Origin: Gnetum montanum
Taxonomy: Eukaryota > Streptophyta > Gnetopsida > Gnetales > Gnetaceae
DNA length: 64,000 nt
Reading direction: 5' to 3'
Assembly: GCA_015680685.1 (NCBI GenBank)
Contig: MNCI01015670.1
Span: forward strand, 188,486 to 252,485
Shown here: in pieces, positions 35,201-47,785 of the stretch
Layout: each line of letters starts with the position of its first letter
How positions within the stretch are numbered: position 1 is the first letter of the stretch
Translations under genes and position numbers: made by a program
The notes under the pieces: model-generated
Database searches by the model: none
Told to the model about the DNA's origin: nothing
The model's input: the letters and a program-made list of their open reading frames with translations, nothing else

Positions 35201-38200
35201 CTATATGTAGTACCGCTTCAGATATATGTGATTCACAGGGTTTGGTAACTTGTTGCCGTTGATATCTGCTAGCTTGAATGCTCCGTTGCCATACACATCA
35301 GCCACCAAGAAAGGGCCCTCCCAGTTTGCAAAGAATTTGCCCACTGGTTTGCGAATGGCCTTGAGAACCAAATCTCCTTTCTTGATCGGACGCTGCTAGA
35401 GATTATGGCAATGCTTTTGCCTCTGTTTGTCTTGATACTTCTCGATTATATCAAGCGTCTGTATTCGCTTCTCTTCTACTGAATCCAAATCCATGATCCG
35501 AGACTTGGTGTGTTGAGCCTCATTTATAATCGTGGAGAGGACCATTCTCAGGGAAGGAATTTGCAATTCGAGAGGCAGCACTACCTCAGATCCGTAGACT
35601 AGGCTATACGGCGTACTGTCTGTAGCCGTCCTACATGTAGTACGATATGCCCATAGCACATAGAGGATTTTTTCATGCCACCGTCTCTTGTTGCTGTCGA
35701 TCATTTTCTTGAGCAGATTGATGATGACTTTGTTTGTGGCCTCAGCTTAACCATTCGCTTGCGTGTAATAGGGTGAGGAAAAAGACTGTTTAATGCCAAG
35801 GCTATCACAGAAGGATTTGGTTTCCGTACTACTAAACTATGGCCCATTATCGGTCACGATAGTCATCGGGAGACCAAATCTGGTTACAATGTTGTCTAAG
35901 ATGAAATGGAAAATCTGTTGAGATGTGATCTTCCGTAAAGGAATAGCTTCTACCCACTTCGTAAAGTACTCAGTAGTGGTAATTATGAAGCTATGACCTG
36001 TGGAAGATTTTGGTGTGATGGGACCTATGATGTCTAGTCCCCATCGTTGAAACGGCCATGTTATCTGAGTCGTATGTAACTCTGTAGGCGACACGTGTAT
36101 AAGATTTGCATAACGCTAACACGTGTCGAAAGTTTTAACCTTTTTTAGACAATCTTTTTCCATGTATGGCTAGTAATATCCTAAGCGACAGATTTTTGAA
36201 GCCATAGCCCGTGGTGCTACGTGTCCTCCGCATAATCCTTCATGGACCTCGCCAACTATACGTTGTGTTTGGTCTTTGTTAACGCAAGTAAGCAGCACAC
36301 CATCAAAAGAGCATCTACAAAGAGTACTATCTCCTATGATGACGTACTGCCTAGCTCGCTTGCGGATTGCATCTTTCTGCACACATGTTAATTCGTGCGG
36401 TGGCTCGCCATGCAAGAGGTAAGTCTTAATGCTGTCGAACCACTCTAGCATTCTATCCTCTAGCAGAGAAGATATTTGTGTCGCCTGAACGATGGGATCT
36501 GTGCAATTTGTTATTAATGCGGGACAGGTGTCGAATAGGTGTGATGGCACGTTTAAGGCCAATGTAGCCAGTGCATCGGCCAATGTGTTATCAGTTCGTG
36601 GCACCTATTGGGAATCGATGGTCGTGAACTGCTTCAGAAGATCTTTAGCCATATCGCAGTAGGGATGTAGATGTGCAGCCTTGCAGGCATAGACTCCTGT
36701 GATTTGATTGATGATGAGCATCGAGTCACCCCTAATTGCCAAGTGTCGAATATCGAGTTTGCTGGCAGTTAGTAATCCACTTAGGAGCCCCTCGTACTCT
36801 GCCACATTGTTCGTACAGGGGAAGGTCAAGCGATAAGCGTGAAGACGCACATCCTCAAGTGATAGCATAATAACTGTGGCAGCATTGCCACCCCTAACGG
36901 TTGAAGCTCCGTCGAAGTATAACGTTGCTTCGGGGCCTGTCAGGATAGGGCTTAAGCTATGTACATGTTCATCCAGAAATTCAGGCTCTATGGTTGCCTG
37001 ATTGTCAATAGGTGATGTTATTAATTGGTCGGCTATCGCTTGGCCTTTCGTAGAAGATTGGCCAATGTAATGCAGATCGAATTTTGCCGTGATAGCCTTC
37101 CAACGAGCTATTTTGCTACTTTCGTATAAGTTATGCGTAATGGTCCTAAGAATATTATTTTTACAGATGATGTTGACTTGGCTACGAAAAAGATAATGCC
37201 TACACTTCTTGAGCGTAAATACTAATGCTAAGCAATTACGCTCTACTTCGTTGTACCTGGTTTCATACGCACATAGAGCATGACTCAAGTAGTAGATGGG
37301 TACTTCCGACCCATCATCCCTCCTTTGACAGAGTAATGCAGCTAAGGCTACGTCTGAAGTTGCGAGGTAGATATAAAATGGTTGATCCCTTTGCGGCGGA
37401 AAAACTGTTGGCAAGCGTTGAAGCTCTTCCTTCAAGCTGTCAAACGCACGTTGACAATCGTCCGTCCATTCGAAATTGACCCCCTTTTTAAGCAAATTTT
37501 TCATAGGGTGTAACTTGTCAGTTAATCTCGAGATGAACCGCCTGATAAACTGTAACCTCCCCTGTAATCCGCATAATTGTTTAAGACTTGTAGGGGGTGT
37601 CAGTTCAACAATGGCCTTAACTTTGTTAGGATCTACGCGTATGCTAGTTTTCGATACCATAAAACCCAACATGCATCCGATTTTGACTTCGAACACACAC
37701 TTTTTTGGGTTGAGTCGGAGGTCATATTTAGAGCATCTTTTGAGCACTAACTTCAGATCCTCTAAATGATCTTCTGACTTTAGAGACTTAACAGCTATAT
37801 CGTCAACATAATCATTCAGTCTCCCTAAGAGGTAATCGCTAAAGATGTACGTCATGGCTTGCTGATATGTCGCTTTGGCGTTTTTTAAGCCAAAAGGCAT
37901 CATGGTGTAACAGAAGGTTCCCCAGGGCGTCATGAATGTCGTTGTTAGCTGGTGCTCTAGGTTGATGCGTATTTGATTGTAGCCTGAGAAGCCACCCATG
38001 AAGGACAAAAGCGCATGTCCAGCAGTTGTATCCACCAATTGATCGATACTCGGCAACGGGAAGTTATCTTTGATTGTAGCTTTGTTCAAGTCCTAGAAGT
38101 CTATGCAGATGCGTATTCCTCCGGTCTTTTTAGGAACCATTACAATGTTAGATACCCAATCTGAGTAATCAATCATGCGAATAAAACCAGCCTGGTACAG

Positions 38201-38668
38201 TTTAGTGATTTCATCATGTACTGCTAGCGCGACTTCTGGCTTGATCTTTCGTGCTTTCTGTCTGATGGCTTTAATATGGGGATCTAGGATTATGTTGTGT
38301 TGAATTAATATTGGGTCTAGTCCTGGCATATCTTCGTATGACCATGCAAACACCGTGATATTATTTTGGAGGACCTATTTTATGGCATCATGTGCCTTTT
38401 GGTCTAATAGGGAACTAACCTTGAGAGTTCTAGTCTCATCCCTATGCGTAACCATAGATACCTCGTTGAGTGGATCTTCGGTTACATCTCCAGCCTCCAG
38501 ATCTAGCATGCGCGTCGATTGCTCTGGCCAGTCTGGAGATGTTTCTGACGTGGCTATGATTGCATCATTAAGGGCTAGGTTAGTTTCTATTAGTGTGGGA
38601 TCAAGCTGTCTAATGATTTCACCGTGTAAGCTTGTTAAAACTAGCGGTGCAGATAAGATTTCGTCCAT
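35201..38668 (-). pseudogene. Tat element pol: reverse transcriptase, RNase H, archaeal-type RNase H, integrase
   Basis: One frame runs from ATG 38668 to TAG 35201, with no frameshift but eight in-frame stops (seven TAG, one TAA). Reverse transcriptase: IRICIDF, TPWGTFCYTMMPFGLKNA, and the catalytic YVDD (37799-37810). Ty3 RNase H: YIYLATSDVALAALL. A second RNase H of archaeal type: YFDGAS (about 36905), NNVAEYEGLLSGL and RGDSMLIINQITG. Integrase: a worn HHCC region, WGLDIIGPI, TDNGP and NG*AEATN, giving D, D and E. The ATG follows splice-acceptor-like ATTGACAG, so pol may be expressed from a spliced RNA as in Ogre. Confidence 0.93.
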
Positions 38669-39008
38669 CTGTCAATTATACTGCAAAATTGTCAAATACG
38701 AGAGTAATTAGAAAGATACTAAGTTTGATGCGATAAGTGTTTAACGAATAACGCTTAGTTTAGTGTATAGGACGTGACATGACGTTACTAAGTGTAAAGC
38801 TAACTGAATTTTAAATTTTGCGAACAGGTTGTAATTAATGAGACCTGATTACAAGGAGATAAGATACAGTAGTTTAGGGTCGTTTCGGACCGTAATGCGT
38901 GCGATATCTGACGCAATTAATGCCTTGATCCTCGGGTTCCAGCTCATACTGACACCAGCATTTGGGCAAGTCTCGCTGAAATCGGGTATTAAGTCGGTTA
39001 AATTTTGC

Positions 39009-39016
39009 ATATAAGT
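39009..39016 (+). promoter_or_regulatory. Possible TATA box of the antisense gene
   Basis: ATATAAGT in TTGCATATAAGTAAG, about 140 bases before the ATG at 39157. It lies in the 490-base stretch between the diverging starts of pol and the antisense gene. Confidence 0.35.
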
Positions 39017-39156
39017 AAGTAGTTTTCATTTAGAACAGGCTGTTTGCCATCGTGAATTTGAATTCTTAGCTGTTACAGAGAGAAAGGAGGAGGAGCAGAA
39101 GATTGGAGTGCGTCATTTGTAAAGGCGTAAAGGTGCGAAAGTGTGAAGGTGTTAGA

Positions 39157-42100
39157 ATGGTAATAATGGCACCTAAAGTGAGAGGGAAGAACACGAAATT
39201 TGCCAAAATTGACAAGGTGCAAGGAAGCTTGCAGCGTGTTTCGCAGGCAGTGGTCGAAGTGAGAGACCCTATGCCTTTGAATCGGTAGGCCATCCCTTGC
39301 TTATTCGTGTTACTTTTGCAGTGTTTATTCTTGTAGCCTCATCTGCGTAAATTAGAATTTTAGACTATAGACCTTGCGTTAACACGAGGGTTTATACACT
39401 AGGATTGTGTTTATCACCATTGTCAAGGACAAACCTTGTACTGTTGTAAGGGTTTAGGCGATTTCGGCATGAATAGCTAAGCGTAATCTGTAGATTTTTT
39501 GTATTTTAAGCATGCAAATCTGAATTTAGACGTTGATGTGTTTATTATTTTCTTTGTACAGTATCATGTTAAAACCCGTCTTAATCGTCTTAGATATAGT
39601 CGGGCTTTTATGCTATATAAACCCGATCGTACCTAATATTCCTCCCCCTCAGACTCGGTTGCATGGAATGGCCATATGGTTCCGAAAGGGTGCACTGGAG
39701 TTTTTGCAGTTTTTACTACGTAACTACAGCATTATTGTATGGTCACACCTGTCGGGAGATATTGCTGATGCCATTTTGGAACACCTGTTAGTGGGTTCTA
39801 CCTAGGGAATTCTGGCTTTCTTAACAAATGGGGCTATCGACACTGGTCGCCCCCAAGACCGCGAACTTAGCGCCAGAGGGTTGAGGTGCTTAAGTTGGAT
39901 CTGGGAAATGGCTCAGTTTAGCTGTTACCACACATACAACACTTTGTTCATGGCCCATCACGTCTCGACTTACTTCTAGAACCCACCAGGCACAGTGTAT
40001 TATTCAGGGGGGTAAGTGGTTTTATTGGCGGTATTGTCATTATATGTCTATTGTCTAGGTTTTGTAAAGCGTAAGATAAGCATATGTGGTATGGTACAGG
40101 TTTTTTATCCACGAGAACAAATTAGTAGGCGATAATGATACGTTAACTTGGATCGAGACGGCAATAAAGGCATTTACCTCGACTAGCAACATACGCGTTG
40201 GTGTAATGGGGCAAACCTTCGACATTCATGAGTACCCCACCCGTTATGCTGATTCTTTCCAGAATTGCCAGAATCTCAGGTGGTTACATGAAGAATGGGC
40301 TTTGGATCCGTCCCTTACCGTTGCAGACGTGCAGAGGAAACTTCCTCCATTTCCCTTGCCATTTGGACCTAGTAAAGTTACTGTATAGTCTATTGTTGCA
40401 TAGCATAATTGTGAATCGTGAATGTTACGCAATAGTATTTTTTGACATGTTTTTTGCATTATTCAGTCAAGGAATCCCAGGAGATTACCCTTACAATTTC
40501 CGGCCGCGAGGCGCATACCCTCCTCTTTCGCTACGGCGACATCAAGGAGGCACAACGCTGGCTCGGCCATGCAGCGGCCCCAGTTGCGTCGGTTACCAAG
40601 CTGCGAGAAGCGAGGCTAATGCACTTATTTTTTGCCATAACCCCTGATGTCCCCGCCAGTGAAATGTTAACCCTGGTCAACTCCTTCAGCAAAAGGGCTG
40701 AGCGCTTTTGCACGCGCGTGCATCACGTACGTGTAAATTTTGATATTGATGCTCAGCTTTTTGCAGACCTTTTCAGCGTCCCCTCTGATGGCCTTCCCAT
40801 AAAGGAAAAGGAGAAGAGGAGCCTCTCCTATCAGGAGTGGCTAGAGGAGTGGCTAAGGGCCAAGAAGGAGGCTAAGGAGATCCCTTGTGAGAAGATCAAA
40901 CCAGAGATCGCCAAGATGATTTATCCCCTGTTCCAAGCCCGAGCTTTCCCCAAGACACTCTCGTAGGGGAGGTTCTTTACCATAGAACAGACCTGTATCA
41001 TGCGGGAGGTTATGGAGGAAGGGACCTAGTTTGACTGGGCAAGCTACTTTGCTGAGGGGTTACACACTGAAATGATCAGGCATCGCCAGAAGCTTGATTC
41101 TCGTTTTAACGTACATTTCGCCTTCTTCATAGCTTGCCTTCGGCGTTTTACCGAATTTTTGGTTATCCAAAGGAATGGGGTATGGGTGCAGCAAGACGGA
41201 GACCAGCTATCTAAGCCTTGGATTACCCACATTTTCAGCACTACCCAAGGATAGGATCCCCCAGAGGGGATTGGCGAATCTCTATCTGTAACGACCAGGG
41301 ATTTGGCGGCGTCTCAACTGTGGGGCCCTAACAGTGTAGGCGGAGTGATTCCCACTTACACTGGCGATGCCTCGCAAGGGAAATGCTTGGCGGCTAAAAC
41401 TGTAGAGCCTTCGGCTCGACGTAAAAGGCCTTGCTTAATCGAGGTCCCTGTGGAGCCAGCAAGTGGCACAGGCCGTACTATGTGTATAGACATAGTTATG
41501 GCAATTACTGTATTACGCAACTCTATTCAGCGGATTTTGAATCGTTTAAATGTGTTATGTGATTTGAATAGTGATGCCTTGAAACAGGGATAGTGATATT
41601 GAGTCATGGGGAAGGGGTCCCAGTTTTGGAAGAGGAGGCCCCAACTGCTAAGATAAGCGACACACAAACTCTTGTGCGTGAGGAGAGGGAGGAGGCGGAA
41701 GATGTTGACGCACTCCCCACTGTAACGGGTAGAGGTATGGCGTGTGTTAGAAATGTTAAGGGATCTTGTTAGTAATCAGAAATTTTAACTAAATTACGCT
41801 ACAGGTGAAGAAGATGCATCCACGTTCGCCACTATGAGTAGAGCGTGGAGAGAATTTCCTGACAAATTTGCCTTCATGGAAGGCGTTATCAGTGATATGA
41901 TCCAGCGTCTCGAGCGCATCGATCCTGAGGCTGGTATGTTACAGCTATAATGGATTTATTTTATTAGAAAGTGGTAATTTTTCATTTATATTGATAATTT
42001 TTGCTGTCAGGAGCTCGCCTTCGATGGGACCCCACGGAGCCCATTGATTTGGACAAAGTAGAGCCTCCATCTGACGGGGCGGTCGTGCCACGCAACATTT

Positions 42101-43136
42101 ATGAGGAGATGCGTAAATGTGCGTTACGCTCAACTCGCTCCTTGTGGGAGAGTAAAAGTATCAATGAAGACCTCTGGAAAAGGCTGTAGAGGTCAGAGAG
42201 GGAAAAGGCGTCTATGGCCAAAGAGGTCAGGGACTTAAAATCATGATGCGAGTTCCTGAAGGTGCGGGAAACAGGTGAGGAGGACTGGCGCACAGCTGTT
42301 ATTGACTACTCCTGCTATTGTACTACAATCAGGAACAATGTGCAAACTAGTCAGGAGTTGGTGGAGCAGCGAATGCAAATAGAGCTGTTATCTCAGAAAA
42401 GCCAAGACTGGAAGGATTTCTGCACAAGCGTGCAAGAGTGAGGGCAGAAGGAAAAATATCACAAGTATCTGTATAAGTGAGTGTCTCGCGTATCGTTAGC
42501 ATTACCGTGATTCTGCCGTCGAAGCTCAATCCTTGTGGGTATTCCTTGATGTCATTCGCGTGTCCAAAGCCTTTGAGAAGTTCCAGGAGCAGGTGACAGT
42601 AAGCGCGTCCCCGGAAAGAGAGATTAATCTTCCTGGGGGCGAGACTACTATCCCTACCTTTTTTCCTGAACCACCACGATGGACTAACGGGGAAAAGGGA
42701 AAGGTAAAAGCTGGAGCTGCTCTGGGAAATGGAGTATGGTCTAAACTAACGGAAGATGAGATTATGCAGCGCCTATGGGTCGGTTTAGAACAGCTCCACT
42801 TTGCTGCGGAAGTAGGATCGTCGCGAGTAAATTTAAACATTATTGAATCTAAATTTTCTGATTATGGTGTCAAGTCTTTGCTAATGTATTTGCTATATAT
42901 AGGTACAAGAATTGGAGGGAGAAGGCGAACAGGGTGAGGAACAAACACAAGAAGAGGAGCGTAATAGTGAAGAGCGTCCTCTTATGGAGCTGACATTGGA
43001 GCAAGGGCCTCGTGGGGATGGCATTCCTTGTGAAGAAATACCTTCTAAGAGGGACGACCCACTTGAGGATGATTTATTAAGTTTGGAGCCTGACCTAAGG
43101 GATACGGGTGACAGTGGCACCAGGGGGGATGCGTAA
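39157..43136 (+). pseudogene. Eight-exon antisense gene inside the Tat element: FCP1/NIF-like HAD domain, plant-mobile-like domain, coiled coil, acidic tail
   Basis: Proposed exons: 39157-39284, 39562-40011, 40100-40371, 40467-41734, 41815-41933, 42011-42476, 42500-42826, 42903-43136 (TAA). Every intron has GT and AG ends, and six of seven junctions keep frame; the 42476/42500 junction is off by one base, and exon 4 holds a frameshift near 41590. In-frame stops are nearly all TAG or TGA reachable by one C-to-T. Exons 2-3 resemble a plant FCP1/NIF-type HAD phosphatase (LIVLDIVGLL, FRKGALEFLQFLL, NTLF, NPPGTVYY). Exon 4 has FDIDAQLFADLFSVPSDGLP and a WASYFAEGL block like plant retroelement-associated proteins. 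Exons 5-7 look coiled-coil; exon 8 is very acidic. About 1,090 codons. Likely captured and mobilised with the element; the HAD call is by eye. Confidence 0.6.
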
Positions 43137-43334
43137 CTGTAACTTATGCATGATTTTATTGATTGGAATTGAACAATGGTTATATGAATGTTGAAAAGAC
43201 TGGCGTTAAGATCTTCTATATGGTTTTAAATGCTATTTATTTTTTATTTTTATTTTTGGTTTTATGTCTTTATTTGCAAAGCGTAAGTGTAGTTGTTAAA
43301 GGTTTTGAATAAGTTACGTTGTTGTGAAATGGAA

Positions 43335-43500
43335 TTGCTAGTTTAAGGCCATCGCGGGCCATCGTGTAACATTTGCATAAGATACCAATGAACTAGTTTA
43401 AAGCCATTATAGGCCACCACTAGTTTAAGGCCGTTGCGGGCCACTACTAGTTTAAGGCCGTTGCAGTCCACCACTAGTTTAAGGCCATTGCGGGCCCTCT
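43335..43500. repeat. Tandem array of five units (about 27 bp) between converging genes
   Basis: Units read CTAGTTTAAGGCCGTTGCGGGCC followed by a short tail; the first tail is longer. The array lies between the end of the antisense gene (43136) and the end of gag-protease (43730). The core resembles that of the 34681-35165 array. Confidence 0.85.
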
Positions 43501-43729
43501 ACATAAGTCTGGAAGTATAATAGATAGTGTACATTTCTGCGTAATTGAGCTAATGTGACTAATAGCAATCAAACGTGCGTAAATTGTGTAAAAATGATGG
43601 ATGTAAAATAGAGTAATAGACAGCAAGCGTAAATACGTATGTATATGTTAAAGAAGACTAACAACGAAATTGGTGAGCGTAAGCGAAAAACTGGTGGGAG
43701 TATGATGATGTGCGTAAATTCCATTCAGA

Positions 43730-46700
43730 TCAATCGCTAATTCGCAATTGTTTCTTGATGGCCTTCATGTTTAGCGATGTGTAAAGGCAGGGAGACTTGC
43801 TGCCTGACTCTTCCACACCACCATCCTGAAATGGCAAGTTAGCCCAGGCTAGACTGTCATCATTTGTTTTGGTCTGTTCAGGGATTCGAGGATGGGTCTG
43901 ATCATCGAATGTTTCTATCTCCGAACCTCATGCTTCTTTGATATTTTTGACAGTCCTGGGGGTGATTTCGTCGCCGCGTATTACAACCTCTCCCCCTGCA
44001 TATGGTAGGTGTATTTCCTGGTGTATTGGTGATGAAACCGCCCTCAGTTGGGCTAACCAGGACCTCCCTAGAATTAAGTTGAACTCGGGCATCTCCTCGA
44101 CGACAAGGAATGTAGCGTCCATTGGGAATTGATCCCCTGCCACAAATTTGATGCGCACCATCCCCTTGACCTGAACCCGTGCTCCATTGAACGACTTTAC
44201 GCACGTTGTCGTTGAGGGACTAATCTGGTCAACCAAACCCAACCTATCCATGATGGGATAAGGAATGACATTTGTAGCTGCACCGTCGTCCACATGCACC
44301 CTCCGGATTTGATATTGACCAACCCAGATGGTGATAAACATGGGTTCAGTTGTCACTTGACCTTTCTCAGGATCATCTTTGATGGATTCATCATGAAAGG
44401 TCAACAAGGTAAGTTTAGGTCACTCAGCATCGGAGGGAAACATGACAATGTGTATCGCTTCCTCCTCCGCTGGTAAGCTTTCCTCCACAGGTATGGATGT
44501 CAGCATGCGGACCATGGCCTCACGGTGTTTTTGAGACGTCATGAGCAGGTCATAGAGGCTCAGCGTTGTATTTTTTTGTTTCAGAGCCTGTTTAACCTAC
44601 GTAAACACGTCGAGAAGATCCTGTTCTTTACTGACTTATTTGTCCCCTCTGTCTTCTTCTTTTTGTCCTAAGAGACAGATCTCCCTGGGTGGAACGGCGT
44701 TAGTCAGGGAGTTGTTCTTTTTCTTGCTGAAGGGAGGTGGTTGTGTTTCTACACCCTTATCCTACCCATGAGGTGCGGGCGAAGGTACAGAGGCCAAGGG
44801 CTTGGGCTTAGCGAAGCCTAGCGTAAGGTGATTTTTTGCGGCATTACTAGATGCATCCCCTTCCTTTTGTTTATTAGGTGATGGTTGGTGATTTGTGTTA
44901 GAGGCTTTCCCCTGCGTAAAAGGGGAAGCCGATGATTTTGGTATCCTGAGAATGAAAGGTGCCTTAGGTGTGGGCGCAGACATAGCCGCGGCTTTACTGT
45001 TATTGGAAGGCTGAGTTAAATCTGGAGAAGGTGCCCGAATGATGAAGGGTGGCCTTAAGACACCACCAGTTGCTGGTGAAAAGCTTGTCCCCTGTGGTGA
45101 ACTTGTAGGCACACGTAAAACAAAAGGTTGTTTTGGCGGTACCTTCCTTTCACTATCCATAGTTACCACGTTGATTGTGTAGGGTGCGTTGTTTGCGTTT
45201 AACGGATCCTTATACACATGCAACACTTGGTTTTCTGGACGCATTGGACTACTATCGTCTAGTTTCAAAGAGCCATCATCGATCATGCGTTGAATGTCGT
45301 CTTTCAACGCCCAGTAGTAATCTGTGTCGTGACCACACAACTGGTGGTAGTCACAGAAACGGTCCAGCCTGAAAGACCTCAGAACTGGTGGTTCGTTAGG
45401 TAGGGCTAAAGAAGGATTCTTCAACAGTTCACAATGATGCCTGTGACGCTTCAGAGCTTCCTCGAATACCTTCTTAGTCTGAATGTATCCTGCCCCTAAT
45501 AGTTGCTTCAACAATTCCGAATGTTTTACAGGGAGGGCTGTATACTTTGAACGATCTTTACGCTCAAAGTTTGGTTTTGGCTGGGGGGGCTTTTCAGCGG
45601 CAGATGTGTCTTGGCTGGTGCTGCTCACACTAGCCGTGGTCTCGGGTGATGTCGTAGGTGCCTTCTTGTTTTTGTTCTTAGCGCCCTCAGCCAACGCAGT
45701 TACCGTCGTTGTTGTTGTTTTACCTTTATCCTTGCCTTTGTTGTTAGCGTTTTTATAGGTGACATACGTCGGGTCTTTGCTAGCCTCCGCAGCATCTTGG
45801 ATACTTTTAGTCTAGGCAAAGGCCTGATGTAAGGAGCTAGGGGAAAGGTAGTATAGCTTAGACTTGATGAATTCATTGACTGCTCCCTTGAAGATGGCCA
45901 GCAAATGGGCCTCCGCGATTGGCTGATGGATTTCATTCAAAGTAGCACTCCATTGCTGTATGAACTTTTGGACTGGTTCGAGCGGGTCTTGTTTCACTCC
46001 CATAAGCTGATCTAATGTGACCTCTGGCTTTAGGTTGTATTTAAAGCGAGTCACGAACTGTATCAGAAGCTCTTCCAAGGTTGAGATGGAAGAGCGAGGG
46101 AGGGCTTGATACCAATCCAAAGCTTTCCCTGCCAAAGACATCGCAAAGACATGGATGATTGTGTGAGGCCACTGTTGTAACAACAAAGATTCGGATCTGA
46201 AGGTGACCAGGTGAACGTTGGGATCTCCCTCCCCATTATACTTAGCGAAATGGGGTAAGGATATCCCGGGGGGCAACGATAGCATGGGGACTGCTGGACT
46301 AATAGGATCATCTTGATAGAAATCCATGATCTGTATAGTGTCTGAGCCAACGGCCTTAAGGCGTCTAACCTCCTCAGTGAGAGTCTGAATGAGTAAGAAA
46401 GCTTGATCTAAGCCTGTTGATGAAGATGTTTGCACAGGAGGAATAGAGGGTTGAACTGGGAGAGCGGTGCCAAGGAGTGGAAATGGAGGAATGGCTTGGC
46501 TGGCAGATGGTGCAGCAGGGATCCCTGCAGACAGAGGTGCCTGTGAGGACCACCACCCACTAATTTGAGAAGAGAGATTAGCTGCCGCCGGCTGTGTAGT
46601 GTAGGGATGATAAGGATATTGTGGGACCATCTGCAAAACATGCGTTGTGGGTGCAGCCAAAGGTTGCACACCATATACCGCAGATTGGTTATGTTGTGCC

Positions 46701-47536
46701 ACGGGAATGATCCACTAACTCGCAGTGGGCTGTTGGGTGGATATCTGTGGCTGAACGATGGCTGTGGTCTGTTGGCTTGGAGGGGGTGGCAACGATAGAG
46801 TTTGCGCTGACTTTTGCACCGGGCGGGTTGTAAACATGGCTTGGGGTTGGATCTGAGGGATGAAATGTGGTGCAGTGGATGCAGGGACCACCGACGGAAT
46901 GTTGATTACACATGGCGATGAAACCACCCCCATGTTATTTTGGGGTATTTGCACTTGCAGCCCAGATGACTGCGTAGTGGCTTGCAGGATGACAGGAATG
47001 TGAGTTTGTGTGGTCATGGTGGGATTAAGATGGGCGACTTCTCCGGTGAGAGGGAATAAGGGATTTATGTAGGTATGGGGGCTCAGAGTATGGTATGAAT
47101 GTTCAGACTGGGCTACGAATTCATCATCTTCTTCTTCCCTGTTCTGAGGTTTCAACATGGACCGGGTAGCCTGACTCCTAGCCATGACCAATTGTGTTAT
47201 TATTTCATGGTAATGTTCTGTCAGAGGAATGATGTTGTAGGCAGTAGGGGTAAAATCCTGACCCCCTCGGTGGATCAGCTCAAAATTTCGTTTCGCCTCG
47301 ATTTTGGCTCGGCTAAGGGCAAGCTTTACCTGGATTTTGACGCAGATGAAGTTATATTCCTCAGGGGTCACGACGGTAAATATGGGGTATTTTCCCTGCA
47401 GTCTCAATGACCGACGCGATGGTCCCTGAGGTCCTATAACACTAGAAGCTGGTCCAGTGAGGACGATGGGATTCACAGATGTGGCACCCGAGTCAGTTGT
47501 GGTCATTGCGGCTGTGGTGGTGTATGTAGAATCCAT
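43730..47536 (-). pseudogene. Tat element gag-protease
   Basis: A single frame from ATG 47536 to TGA 43730, no frameshift, interrupted by seven stops (TAG at 46715, 45812, 44762 and near 44598; TAA near 44638; TGA near 44410 and at 43928), each one C-to-T from a sense codon. The Gag core includes YNGEGDPNVHLVTF, GKALDWYQALP and FVTRFKYNL (about 45830-46250). A Tat-type Cys-His motif follows, CDYHQLCGHDTDYYWALKDD (near 45330). The protease has VDDGAATNVI (about 44270) in place of the usual D(S/T)GA and NLILGRSWL. About 1,269 codons. Gag builds the particle; protease cuts the polyprotein. Confidence 0.93.
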
Positions 47537-47785
47537 TGGTCAAGTAGATTAATGGCAATAAATGACTGGATCTAAAAGGCGATGGACAAACAAGATCGCG
47601 CTTAGGCTTTCTACCCTGTAGGATTCCAAAGGAATCGTTACTGTGACCGATCTACACCGCACGATTTTGTAAACTTCCCTAGAGGTATTACGTTTATGTT
47701 TTGGCAACGCGGGTATAGATCGCTTACAAGGCTACCCGTAAAAATACAAATTGGAGCCTAGGCCCTCCTTCTAGTGCCAGAAAAC
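47537..47785 (-). other. Tat element leader with primer binding site
   Basis: After the 5' LTR the minus strand reads GTTTTCTGGCACTAGAAGG. TGGCACTAGAAGGAGGG is the likely primer site (about 47764-47780); I could not assign the tRNA. The rest of the 249-base leader has no gene. Confidence 0.6.

Noticed and set aside
37225-37769. Plus-strand open frames opposite pol
   Set aside because: They overlap reverse transcriptase and RNase H coding sequence with clear motifs on the minus strand and have no introns or motifs of their own.
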